From assembly GCA_037042185.1 (NCBI GenBank), contig JAXQJY010000033.1, positions 2,666,001 to 2,730,000 of the forward strand: DNA of 64,000 nt. The letters are read 5' to 3'. Position numbers and translations under genes: made by a program. Below the pieces are notes generated by a model that saw nothing but the letters and a program-made list of their open reading frames with translations, was not told the origin of the DNA and did no database searches. Positions 11,911-21,870 of this stretch are shown piece after piece; within the stretch, counting starts at the first letter, position 1; every line of letters starts with the position of its first letter. The DNA comes from Sordariomycetes sp. S80-01Y. Lineage: Eukaryota; Ascomycota; Sordariomycetes.

Positions 11911-14007
11911 TTAAGGCCTAGGGCCAGGAGGACCCGGAGGCTGCGCATATTGATGTTGCTGCGGGTGTCCGTGCCCTGGATGAGGCGCGTAAGCACCTTG
12001 AGGCGGGCTCTGAGGGTACCCTCCCGGCGGTTGAGGAGGATAATGCTGCTGATGACCAACTCCAGCTGTTGGCCCTTGGTATCCATACGTCCCCGGCTGT
12101 GGCCGATACTTCGGATCTGGGTGGTTCTGCAGCACCTCGCCAATCTTATTCTCCACGAACTGGTTTGTCTTGTCTAACCATTTCTTTGCCGAGCCACCGA
12201 GGAACTTGTTCCCATAGGCGTTACCGTACGATGGCTTCGTGTACTGAGCACCGGGCGCCCCAGGAGGTGGGTGCTGAGGGACGTAATTTGTTTTGGGGGG
12301 CCGAGGGAAGCCACCAGGCGCTGGGGCCGGGCCAGAGAACCCGGCTGGTTTGTTGGCGTATGTGGGTTGTTGTGGATGTTGAGGCGGCTGGTTATGATGC
12401 GACGACGTGCTGTGTGATGAGCTTGGCCGGGGTGGCAGCGGAGGAGGAGGATGAAGATTTTGCTGCGGAGCGCCGTAGGGTTGGTGAAGCGGCGGGGGTG
12501 AAGTATGAGTTGGGTGAGACGAGGAAGCGTACGTCGGCTGCTGGGGGTGTCCTTGCGGCATAGGGGTCTGAGGAGCGGATGAGGGAGCCTGTGGAAACAT
12601 TGATGGCTTTTCCGAAGGTGGAGGCTGAGATCCTGGTCGCGGCGCTATGTCCGAGTAAGCCGGGGGCGGTTCTTGCGGAATAGGGTCCTGCGGTTCAGCA
12701 GTAGGGAGCTTTGACGGCCGAGGAGAAGCCTGAGGACGGTTGTACGACTGTGGGGGAGGCGACGTCGCTGGCGAGCCAGAGTGTGTTGATGAGGCGTGCG
12801 GTGGCCGTGGCGCATATCCAGGGCTGGTAGGCGCTGAGCTTTGCGCCGGCGGTGGTGGTGGATGCTGATACCCTTGGACAGGCGACGTAGAGCTTGTTCC
12901 GGTATGAGTCGGGGAGAGATGCTGGTCGTACCCCTGTGGTCGAGGTGAAGTAGGCGGCCGAGTATGCTGGGGCGGAACAACAGGTGCTTGAGCAGGGGCG
13001 ATCGCTTCTTGTGCTTGTGGCGGATGAGGCCATAGAACGATCTCCTCAGGTCTCGACTCAGAAGAGACGGATGTCTGCCCTCCAGGCACAGGCTGTGGTA
13101 TCGCCTCCTTCGGGCCCGATGCTGCTGGATGCGCAGGTGGGGGACTCTGGGATGGAGCTGCCGAGTTCCCCGTTGCTTGCGCTGATGAGGGGCTATGCCT
13201 GTGGTCTAGTCTTGGACTTAGACTTGGTCTCGTATCTTCTGGCACATCCGGAGAGGCAGGCATGTAGAAGTGATGTGGTGCCATCCCCATAGGATAGGGA
13301 GGTGTTCCAGAGGCCTTCGGTGGTTCGAAGGGGGGTGAAGCCGGCCCTGGCGATGCATGGGCGGGTTGAGCTGCTGTCGGAGCAGGACTTTCCTTGTACG
13401 ATGGTCGTCGATATGGGCGATAAGCTACCGTAGCTGTATGTCCAGCAGGCGGTGGGCTGCTGGTCGCTGGAGGTCGAGGCGCATGCTGAAAATCATGGGA
13501 CATCTCTGGTGAATATGGCTTGTATTTTGGCTCTGACGGCGGTGGCTTGTTGATCTGAAGCGGCGCAGGGAAGAATTGGCCGTCGGATGGACTGACAGGA
13601 CTGACTGTCGATGCACGTGTGCCATGCGGAACATCTGGTGCCGGCACGGATGATGTTCCCGTAGCACTGGGACCTACTTCCCCAGAGGTTGGCCCTGGCC
13701 GCAAGATCCCACCAGCCGCGAAATCCTGGGCGGCCACCTGTGGCACTACCGTCGCAGCCGGCCCATCATCTCCTCCCGGTCCATGATACGGCCAGGGGTT
13801 CGCTTGACTTCCTTCTAGCTCCTGCACAGAGCTCTGCTTCTGGGGCTTCTCCGTCCTGTCGCTGGCAGCGGGCGCCGACTCGGCGGGCATCTCGAAAATG
13901 GGAGTGCCGTCCGGCGACATGGGCATCCCAGAGTTGGCCCCGTCGAGTTCGGCAGAGCGGAGCGGAGGGCGGTTGCTGCCGCCTTGATCGGGTCGATGGT
14001 GTGCCAT
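11911..14007 (-). CDS. proline-rich protein of unknown function
   Basis: Single-exon 698-residue protein starting MAHHRPDQGGSNRPPLRSAELDG. Most of it is low complexity, rich in Pro, Ser, Gln, His and Tyr with many PPPP, SPP and PPAY-like elements, so it is probably disordered and could bind SH3 or WW domains (inference). The one region that looks structured is near the C-terminus: GSAKKWLDKTNQFVENKIGE, a likely amphipathic helix, followed by HPDPKYRPQ and a Gly/Tyr/Pro/Gln-rich tail. No catalytic motif, signal peptide or membrane segment is visible. Long uninterrupted coding across 2.1 kb and third-position C/G preference support a real gene. I do not recognise a family with a known role. Confidence 0.8.
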   Translation of the reverse strand: MAHHRPDQGGSNRPPLRSAELDGANSGMPMSPDGTPIFEMPAESAPAASDRTEKPQKQSSVQELEGSQANPWPYHGPGGDDGPAATVVPQVAAQDFAAGGILRPGPTSGEVGPSATGTSSVPAPDVPHGTRASTVSPVSPSDGQFFPAPLQINKPPPSEPKYKPYSPEMSHDFQHAPRPPATSSPPPAGHTATVAYRPYRRPSYKESPAPTAAQPAHASPGPASPPFEPPKASGTPPYPMGMAPHHFYMPASPDVPEDTRPSLSPRLDHRHSPSSAQATGNSAAPSQSPPPAHPAASGPKEAIPQPVPGGQTSVSSESRPEEIVLWPHPPQAQEAIAPAQAPVVPPQHTRPPTSPRPQGYDQHLSPTHTGTSSTSPVQGYQHPPPPPAQSSAPTSPGYAPRPPHASSTHSGSPATSPPPQSYNRPQASPRPSKLPTAEPQDPIPQEPPPAYSDIAPRPGSQPPPSEKPSMFPQAPSSAPQTPMPQGHPQQPTYASSSHPTHTSPPPLHQPYGAPQQNLHPPPPLPPRPSSSHSTSSHHNQPPQHPQQPTYANKPAGFSGPAPAPGGFPRPPKTNYVPQHPPPGAPGAQYTKPSYGNAYGNKFLGGSAKKWLDKTNQFVENKIGEVLQNHPDPKYRPQPGTYGYQGPTAGVGHQQHYPPQPPGGYPQSPPQGAYAPHPGHGHPQQHQYAQPPGPPGPRP

Positions 14008-14822
14008 GGCGGTAGCGGGATGGCCTCAGCCTTGTCTGTCCTCGAATGCCGTCGTCGTATCGGGTGCGCGGGGCAGCCGTGGGATTCGTCGGTGGCGGAA
14101 AGCGTCTGCGTTCGCTGCATATGTCAGTGATATGTCTAATGGGGTAAAAGAGGTCGAGAGCCCATCACCCTAGCAAAGGGGGGATTGTTGGGCATCGTTC
14201 GCAGTTCCAGCCCGGCCTAGTAAGTAGTTGAAGGTGGAGCTGAATGGACAGGAGTTCACATGGCCATGGCTGGCTCCCGCTGCTAAAATGTGGAGCGAAC
14301 ACGAGCACGCCGGTGGTCACGGTGTTGAGCATCACTGTGACCTCGAGTCTCACCTCATCATCCCATTCGTGTCTCGATTCACATAAAAAAATGCAACCTC
14401 TGTTGAGGAGTGAAACGTAGATAAGCGACAACGCTTTATTTATTGTTATATCCACAAACTTATGTTGTCCTCTTCTCACGAGAGTACCCGCCAGCCTGTC
14501 ACACGGGCCACGAAAAGCACCACGATAAGCATGTTCGTGGTGTGCTAGGACGAGGGCGCATTTTAAATTTCGACAAAACCGCCTATCTTCTCGAGAGCAG
14601 ACTCTCAGACGTTTTCATAATACATGAGTGTACCATTTCCCTGGAGCTTGCGCGAGCACCCTCATCTTGCTTCTCCTCGGGCGACAGCTATTAATCATGA
14701 AGACCTTTGGAACTAGAAATAATAAGGTCTGTGTAAACTACCGGTCTGCTATATTTCATTTCTACCCACCACCGACCCCTTACATGTTTTCCTGATTTGA
14801 CTATGGCGCAGTTCCCCCTACT
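14008..14822. other. intergenic region
   Basis: Between two minus-strand genes: the promoter of the proline-rich gene and the 3' flank of the transporter gene. AT-richer toward 14700. Nothing else recognised. Confidence 0.5.
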
Positions 14823-16354
14823 TCACCGGGGTACATACTTCGCCATGAATCCCACAGAGACTATAAGCATCCCGCTGCAGAAGATGAAACGATTCTCGCG
14901 ACTGACTTCGCCTGTAAAGATGTCAGCAATGTATCTTGACAGGCCGGAAGCAGCTCACCCTCTTCAATAGTAACGAGGGCCAGCACGACGAAGGCATTCA
15001 GCGGCACCCTCATGAGCCCATATACCTTTGCCCTCTGGGCATCGCTCACGAGCACACCCTTCAGATACGCCATGGAGGGAAAGTATACCCCGAGACAGAA
15101 TTCGAAGACGCAAAACGCCCAGAAACGAGGTGACTCGCCTGCAGCCCATACCGTCAACAGCAAGCAGGTCGACGCGGATGCCATGGTAACTTGCACAGCC
15201 GAAGACGACAGCCGAATAGAGTTGCCTGCGCAAGTGAGGTAAGTGAAAAAGAAGGAGCCCAGGGTCAACGCACACATGAAGTTGGCGAAGATGAGGCCGA
15301 AAGGGGGCTTGCCTCTGGCCCATTCGAAGGCTAAGTCGCGGGCTGAGGTGAGAGCCTGCGACCACGAGTATACCATGACATACATGGAGCCTTCGAGGAA
15401 ACACATCGCCATGCCGAGAGCGAATAGCGTCTTGAAGTCCGTGCGGGTCGCCACTCTGGGGTTCCAGGTCGGACTTTCGGCCGGCTTTTGCGTGCCCAAG
15501 TTCTCCGCCTGCATTGATATCAGCAATGTGTTTCGTAAAAAGAGAAAATATGTACACGGACCCAGCTCTTCGATATGAGGAGCGAAGCCAGGCATAGGCA
15601 GACAATGCTCCCCATGAAAGGCGCAATCTCGGACCCGAAGACGTATACCAAGTACTGTGACAATACTCCGCAGGCCACAGCCACGAAACCATTCATGACC
15701 GACATAGAGCTGTAAATAGAGCTCAGTGCACTATCTGAGTGTCCGAATCCAAGTCTCCGGTATTCGGCAACCATCCACGCTTCAAAGACGGTGAAAAGCA
15801 AAGTAGTGCTGACGCCGCCGAGGATTCTGCCGATGAACAGGATTGTCACTCTTGAAGAGGCGATCGAACAGCACGAGACTGAGTAGAGCCCGCAGTACCA
15901 AAAGCAAGCGCTTCTTCGGCCATATTTGTCAGCAAGGCTGCCCACAAAGGTTGCGCTGATGCCACCACACAGGAAGCCTGTGGCGAAGAGCGTTGCGATA
16001 GTAGTCTCGGGCAGTTCATAACGGTGTTTGTAGAGGCTGTACATGAATGAACCCTGGGAAGATCAGCTTGCAAATTCGATTGAGACAACATTTACCGGAC
16101 TCGCAGCACACCTGAAGCCAGTCTGCTGCAATGGCTAACCCATAAACGATCAAAAACTGGAGTCGAAAGTCGTGGTAGCGATCTGCTGTCGTCTCGCGGT
16201 CGATATCGTGGATCTCATCGTCGAGGAGCTCAATCTCATGCTCATTGAGATCTTTGACTAGTGATATATTTTTGCCGTCCTGGTTCGCCTTCCAGTATCC
16301 AGCTGCTAATAGCAGAAGTATGAGGAGAGTAAGACTTGCTCCGTAGACGTCCAT
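14823..16354 (-). CDS. MFS transporter, MFSD5 / molybdate-anion transporter type
   Basis: 457 residues from exons 16112-16354, 15562-16053, 14959-15508 and 14823-14911, all with phase-consistent junctions. The start is ATG 16354 (MDVYGASLTLL); the frame is open further upstream but without an ATG. An N-terminal membrane helix is followed by a cytosolic acidic stretch, then LQFLIVYGLAIAADWLQ, the hallmark opening of the MFSD5 family. The MFS signature GSLADKYGRRSACF follows with further hydrophobic helices (about 11-12 in all). Family members (Chlamydomonas MOT2, human MFSD5) are linked to molybdate uptake; the substrate here is inferred only. The third donor (15561) is the less common GTCCGT. 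The last exon is only 89 bp. Confidence 0.87.
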
Positions 16355-17132
16355 GGCACTAAACGTCTGAGGGTAGATCAGACCGGACAGGATAAATGTT
16401 GAGATAATTCTCAACGTCCATAAATTTCAAGTTCTTAGGGATCTTTTTTCTCCTCAGCGTTCTTGTCAGGGCACGTCAAAATTATGTTTACAAAAGTCTA
16501 CAACACTGCGCCCCCTTCCACCATCCACTCGACTCCAGACTCAACACGCAATGCATTCCACCTGAAACCTTTCCAAGGCATCCCAGGAACTTTCCTCTTC
16601 AAGGATCCTCGATATCGATGGCGAGAGCTTGAAAGGCTGAATCGCCGTGTAAGTTCCGCCGCGTCCGTTCGTCGCTCTGATTGGTCCAGAAAGTTCCCAT
16701 CCTCGCGTGCGGTCAGGATGGTCCGGAGTGATGTCCGATTTTATTGGTTTGGAAAGTTTTGGCACTGCTCGAAGTCGGCCGTTTGCTTTTTAAGCTTATT
16801 TCTTTATTCCAGAATGACGTGGCGTTGAATGCGGGTGAGCCCGCGTCGAGCGTTGATCTGGATTCAGGGGTCCATGTAAAACAAACTTGATCGCGGGATC
16901 ATCAAGTCCCAAGCCTCGGAATACAGCTAATGAGACTCGATTTGAAACTCTGGGCTGGACAAAGTTCCGAGCAGCCAGGCGGAGCCAAGTTGGAAGGCGG
17001 CCTCTTGATGCTGCTTTAAAGTACAGTGAACTCATCAATTTAATGAATCCTGTTCTATATGCTTGGGAATTCGGCACATTCAGAGTCCACGACACCTTCG
17101 TTACTAAAGCATATTGAGAAGAGATTCAAGCC
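16355..17132. other. divergent promoter region
   Basis: 778 bp between the transporter (minus) and the methyltransferase-like gene (plus). No supportable gene; presumed shared regulatory region. Confidence 0.5.
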
Positions 17133-18140
17133 ATGATGCACAAACTTATCATTCTAATGACCGCCTTCTCGGCTGGTCTTTTACTTATTCTAATGTACTC
17201 GAGAATGAGCTCGACCGAAGGACAAGCATCCCTTTCATCCTCGCCTCTCAAGCACGGCTCGAAGTTTGTAGACGACACGGACCTCAACGCCAAACTTTCA
17301 AGGGCTGAGATCATATGGAAGCAAGCTGCCGAAGATCGCAAGGTCATGGCCGAGCAGATGGGCTACGACCGAAACTTTCCAGATGGGTACATCAACCCTT
17401 TCCACGTCTGGGACTTTGCTCGGCCAAGCTTCTTCTGTCCTCACGATCTTGAGAGGGTCGGTAAGCTGGGAGATGGCGGCAAAGTTGTGTGCGGCATGAG
17501 TCGCTACGAAAAAGAAAGTCCGGGGCCTTCAGCGGACGATAACCCCAATAAGGAGCTTGTGGTCTACTCTTTTGGAGTCAGTCGTGATTCAACCTTTGAG
17601 GCCGCGATGCTGGAGCGTACAAACGCCCGCATCTGGGGGTACGACTACAGCGTCAACCACTGGGGTGAGGGCATCCCTAACGAAGGTCACCCGAGAGCGA
17701 ACTTCACAAAGATGGGCATTAGCAAAACTACAGACTTGGAATCAAGCCCTCCAATGTCTACAATTCACCATCTTATGGAGTTTAACGGTCATACGTTCAT
17801 CGACGTTATGAAGATGGACATCGAGGGGGCAGAGTTCGACGCTCTGGCGTCCTTGATCGAGTCTGTTCTCCAGGAGCGTGGGCGGTACGGCAATGCATCA
17901 CTCCCCGTCGGGCAGCTCCTACTCGAGGTGCACTTCATGAAGGAGCCGGAAGGCTTCAGCATCCCACAGGATTTATCATCGTGGCTGAAGTGGTGGGCAT
18001 CGTTGGAGAAGATGGGCCTCAGGCCGGTGAACAATGAGGACAATTGGATTGGAGATGCGGTGCATGGAAAGCCGAGATTCATGGAGTACACGCTGATTAA
18101 CATTTTTGAGAAGGACAGGAACACGTTGCTTTGGCAGTAG
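17133..18140 (+). CDS. membrane-anchored methyltransferase-like protein
   Basis: Single-exon protein of 335 residues starting MMHKLIILMTAFSAGLLLIL. Residues 5-23 form a signal-anchor helix, so a type II membrane protein of the secretory pathway is expected. The rest resembles the METTL24/Methyltransf_22 group of SAM-dependent methyltransferase-like proteins. It has a Cys-containing segment (FFCPHDLERVGKLGDGGKVVC), VVYSFGVSRDSTFEAAML, where a cofactor-binding glycine motif would be expected, and an FkbM-like KMDIEGAEFDAL strand. Two potential N-glycosylation sequons (NFT, NAS) fit a lumenal domain. Substrate unknown. The gene is convergent with the small open frame at 18384. Confidence 0.8.
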   Translation: MMHKLIILMTAFSAGLLLILMYSRMSSTEGQASLSSSPLKHGSKFVDDTDLNAKLSRAEIIWKQAAEDRKVMAEQMGYDRNFPDGYINPFHVWDFARPSFFCPHDLERVGKLGDGGKVVCGMSRYEKESPGPSADDNPNKELVVYSFGVSRDSTFEAAMLERTNARIWGYDYSVNHWGEGIPNEGHPRANFTKMGISKTTDLESSPPMSTIHHLMEFNGHTFIDVMKMDIEGAEFDALASLIESVLQERGRYGNASLPVGQLLLEVHFMKEPEGFSIPQDLSSWLKWWASLEKMGLRPVNNEDNWIGDAVHGKPRFMEYTLINIFEKDRNTLLWQ

Positions 18141-18383
18141 TGACGCAAGGCATGAACTTGATTCGAGACTTCGATAAATAGACAATACAGGGTTGCAGAG
18201 TCAATTCCCCTTTGCCATCATTGAGCGCATAATAAGCCTCCTCCTCCAGGACCTGCCGAGCCCTTCTGTTGAGCAGTTTCGTCTTGCTTCTACCAAGACC
18301 TCTGAACAGCTTCACCCCATCCTTGGACCAATTGCTCCACACCGACCAGCTGCTTTCCATCACCAGTCCCTTCGATAGTGCAT

Positions 18384-18629
18384 TTAGATGGCATCGCCAG
18401 ATTGATCAACAAAAGCAATACGAGAGGCATCGTCGGCAGCCGCCTTCGACGACAAGATCTTTGCCTGTGTTGAATATTCGATTGAGCTGGTGTGGCGCAT
18501 CAACGAATAGAGGAAGACAATGGACTGGACAAGCAAGATGGCAAGCATGAGAGTCCACAACGTTTCCAGACTGGGCCGAGTCGAAATCATGTTTGATATT
18601 CTTGGCTTGTGGACTGACCCAATGCTCAT
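18384..18629 (-). CDS. candidate small single-span membrane protein
   Basis: 81 codons with a true ATG (18627-18629) and TAA stop. It has a polar N-terminus, one hydrophobic helix (TLWTLMLAILLVQSIVFLYSLM) and a soluble tail with an Ala-rich helix (AKILSSKAAADDASRIA). The hydropathy pattern and well-formed TM argue for coding, but I do not recognise a family. A second open stretch just downstream on the same strand (18097-18363) reads like a basic helix and could be a further exon, although I found no convincing splice pair. It could be a chance frame in the intergenic region. Confidence 0.35.
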   Translation of the reverse strand: MSIGSVHKPRISNMISTRPSLETLWTLMLAILLVQSIVFLYSLMRHTSSIEYSTQAKILSSKAAADDASRIAFVDQSGDAI

Positions 18630-19257
18630 GAAGTTATCGAGGTAATATTGTGAAGTTCGTAAGAGCTGCGGCAGCCTGGGGGGGATCCGAGGTTCTCTTT
18701 GTAACCTGGCCGTCCACTCAGTTCAGCGCGCGCCATGCCAAGAAAGGTCCGACATCTCAGTGTCCCAAATGGGTAACCATTTTCGAGGCCGCGTCTAGTC
18801 ACACATGGAGCCTGCAACCTCTGCCAGCCATCCCGTGCGATTACGAGGTTCCAAGGTGGCAACCATGCAGTGATGGCAAAGCTGGAGCTTTTTTCGAAAG
18901 GGAATAATATGACTCGTGATTTGGTGGAGGATCTCGCCCATCAACCAATATCCGGCCCATTCTGGTGTAAGTGTCAGATGGCCGAACCCAAGTTCCTGAC
19001 AGCCCTGTCTCGACCAATGACAGCAGCCGCTGAAGTTCCCTCCGCCCCCTAGTCCGCCAACGGGCGATGAAGTTAACGACGTTTGGACGTCATCAATTGA
19101 CGAGCGCAAATTTACCATGATGGCTAAAACTGAGGCGAGATAAGTTCCGCCTGCGTGATGGATTCTTGACTTGTTTTATCCCAATCTTTCCTCTGTCCTG
19201 TCCTGCCCAGCGTTCGTGTTCTGTCGCTTTAGACGTTTGCATCATAGACGAGAAACC
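18630..19257. other. intergenic/promoter region of the BOR1-type gene
   Basis: 628 bp upstream of the transporter start. No gene recognised. It should include the transporter promoter and leader. Confidence 0.5.
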
Positions 19258-21278
19258 ATGGATGAAGCCGAACAACAGCCGCTCCCCATGTTGGAGCCAA
19301 AGGTCACCTACACCTACGAGCATGCCAAGGGCTGGAGACAATGGCGTGTCTTAAGACCTGGACGGGGCATGTACCATGATGTGCGACGCAGACTGCCATA
19401 CTACTGGTCCGACATTGCGGATGCCTTCACATACAGGACTGTTGCCAGTACTATCAGGATGTATTTTGTCAAGTGAGTTACGCCTAAACGTGTGTAAATG
19501 ACACAGTGCATTGACAGTTCTAGTCTGCTCCCTGCAATAGCATATACGTTGGACATGTATCGTCGGACCGGATACTTCTATGGTATAAACGAAGGTCTCT
19601 TTTCATCGGCACTCGCCGCTATGGTATTCAGCATCATTGGCGCTCAGCCGCTTACCATTGTTGGTGTTACTGGTCTGATATCTCTCTTCAACTACACCAT
19701 CTACGACATCATCTCAATGTATGATGTGAGCATATACCCCAAGTTCATGGCGTGGACTGGGATATGGGCTGGCATCATGCACTGGATTGTGGCTCTCACG
19801 AACGGATGCGACTACATGCGATACGTGACCGACTTCTCTTCAGAGGCCTTTGGCCTGTACGTCGGTATTATCTACATGGGTAAGCTCAACTACATCATGC
19901 AGGGGGGCGACAGCTAACATGTCCCTAGTGAAGGGCGTGGAGGAGCTTGTCAACGAGTTCGCCGTGGCGGGCAACACCCCGGGGTTCTTAGCCACCATGA
20001 TTGCCATTCTTTACTTTGCCTCCGTATACGGCCTCGAGAAGCTCGGATCCAGCGTTATTTGGAAAGCCGGAGTGCGTGGATTCATTGCCGACTACGCCTA
20101 CGTGGTAAGTTAGATCTGCGGACGTGTGAGGGGGGTCGATGACCTAACGCTGGCAGTTCGCAACCATTTTCTGGGTCGGATTCTCGCACATCCCCGGCAA
20201 TCTGAAGAACACGCATATCGAACGCGTACCGATCACGACCGCATTCCAACCAACCCAGCCGCGAAGCTGGTTGATAGACTTTTGGAACCTAGATGTCGGT
20301 TGGATATTTGTGGCGATTCCGTTTGGATTCCTCGTTCTACTGCTATTCTACTACGACCACGTAGGTTGCCACCGGTCACTGCGGTACATTCCACCGCTAA
20401 CCAGGAACAGAATGTCAGCAGCATCACTGCACAAGCCAAGCAGTACCCCCTCAAGAAGCCTGGTGGCTTTCACTGGGACTTCTTCCTCCTTGGCTGCACG
20501 ACCTTTGTCGCCGGCATCCTCGGTCTGCCCATGCCAAACGGTCTGGTGCCCCAAGCGCCGGTTCACACCGACTCCCTGACCGAATACAAGACTGAGCTGG
20601 TCATCATCCCAACAGCAGAGGGGGAGGGGTCCGAAATCCGCCGACCACATGTCAAGGCAGAGCGGGTCGTCGAGCAGCGTGTAACGCATTTCTTGATGGG
20701 CCTCGGTCTCATCGGAACTATGACTGGTCCCCTCTTGAAGGTGTTGCATACCATGCCCAATGGTGTGTTTGCAGGGGTCTTCTTCGTTGTCGGTGTAAGT
20801 GCCTGGTTTCCCCCTTTTCCCCTTCCAACCCCCTGACCTGTTTTAGTGGGGCTCTATCGAGTCAAACGGCATCGTACAGAAACTCGTCTTTCTCCAAGCC
20901 GAAGAGCGCTTTGTTCAACGGGACAATCCGCTGCTATATGTTCGCAAAAGGAAGATCACCCTATACATCGCCCTCCAAATTGCGGGCGTTGCGGCGTGTG
21001 TCGCTATTTCGCAGACGATTGCTGCAATCGGTTTCCCGGTGCTCATCATACTGCTCATTCCGTTGAGGATACTCATCGTACCTCGCTGGTTCTCTCTCAA
21101 CGAGCTCAAGACCTTGGATGAATTCACTGCCACCAACGACATCGTCCTGGCCAGCTTAGGAGGTAAGCCAGCGTTGCCTGAAGATTCCAAGGGGGAGGAG
21201 TGGGGCCTGGCGAGAAGGTCGACACAGGACAAGTACGGTGCGAGACGGCAGCGTATCGGCAGCTTCTCTAGAGAGTAA
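19258..21278 (+). CDS. BOR1: BOR1-type (SLC4 family) boron/anion transporter
   Basis: 588 residues from six exons: 19258-19472, 19524-19879, 19929-20104, 20157-20360, 20411-20794 and 20847-21278. All introns are 48-52 bp with GT-AG ends and the joins keep frame. The protein is polytopic. It shows the SLC4/HCO3-transporter pattern: a short N-terminus, RRLPYYWSDIADAF, FVNLLPAIAYTLD across intron 1, GAQPLTIVGVTGLISLFNYT, a central helix bundle, LGLPMPNGLVPQAP, and HTMPNGVFAGVFFVVG. Length matches yeast Bor1 (576). Bor1 exports borate at the plasma membrane and affects vacuolar protein sorting; transport of borate here is inferred. The acceptor at 19523 is chosen over 19517 because it gives the conserved FVNLLP. 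Confidence 0.92.
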
Positions 21279-21870
21279 TAGATCTATTGCTCGGCGGCCG
21301 CAGTAGGCTTGGCTGTCAGAAGCGACTTGCCTGATGATACCGAGACGATCGATCAGCTGCGATGGCGGTCAACCCTATGTAGCCACACCTGGCAGACGTC
21401 AAATATCCACATAAGGCCTTGTACCCAGTAACTCTTCATATCACAGTTGAATCGTTTGATGATTGGTAGGCTACCATAATTTTGCGGTCGCCTGACGGAG
21501 AGCCCGATCTGGAATCCAGAATCAGTTCATCCCCTGAACCCTGATTGCCTGAGAATGACGCATTTCCTGTCGCTTCCCAGCTGCAACTATTCATAGAAGC
21601 TGTCAGAGATCAAACGCATGAAGAGCTTCAGACTATCTGTAGATATATTCGACGCCCTGCACAAGACTTGGACAAAGTTGAAATAGCTTCTCTGGCTCAT
21701 TGACGCACCCCGGTCTTGTTGAACTTCAAGTTAACAAACATAGACAGTATATAGGAACCTAACATGTTCCAAATCACTGCTCAAGCCGCCGGTCGGCCAG
21801 CAAAGAACGATATCCCACTCTACCGTCCCTTCCTTTCCACACCGAGGACGATTCCAGCCCACAGTTTCTC
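21279..21870. other. intergenic region between convergent genes
   Basis: 592 bp with only 3' flanks of the BOR1-type and Sde182-type genes; nothing else recognised. Confidence 0.6.
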
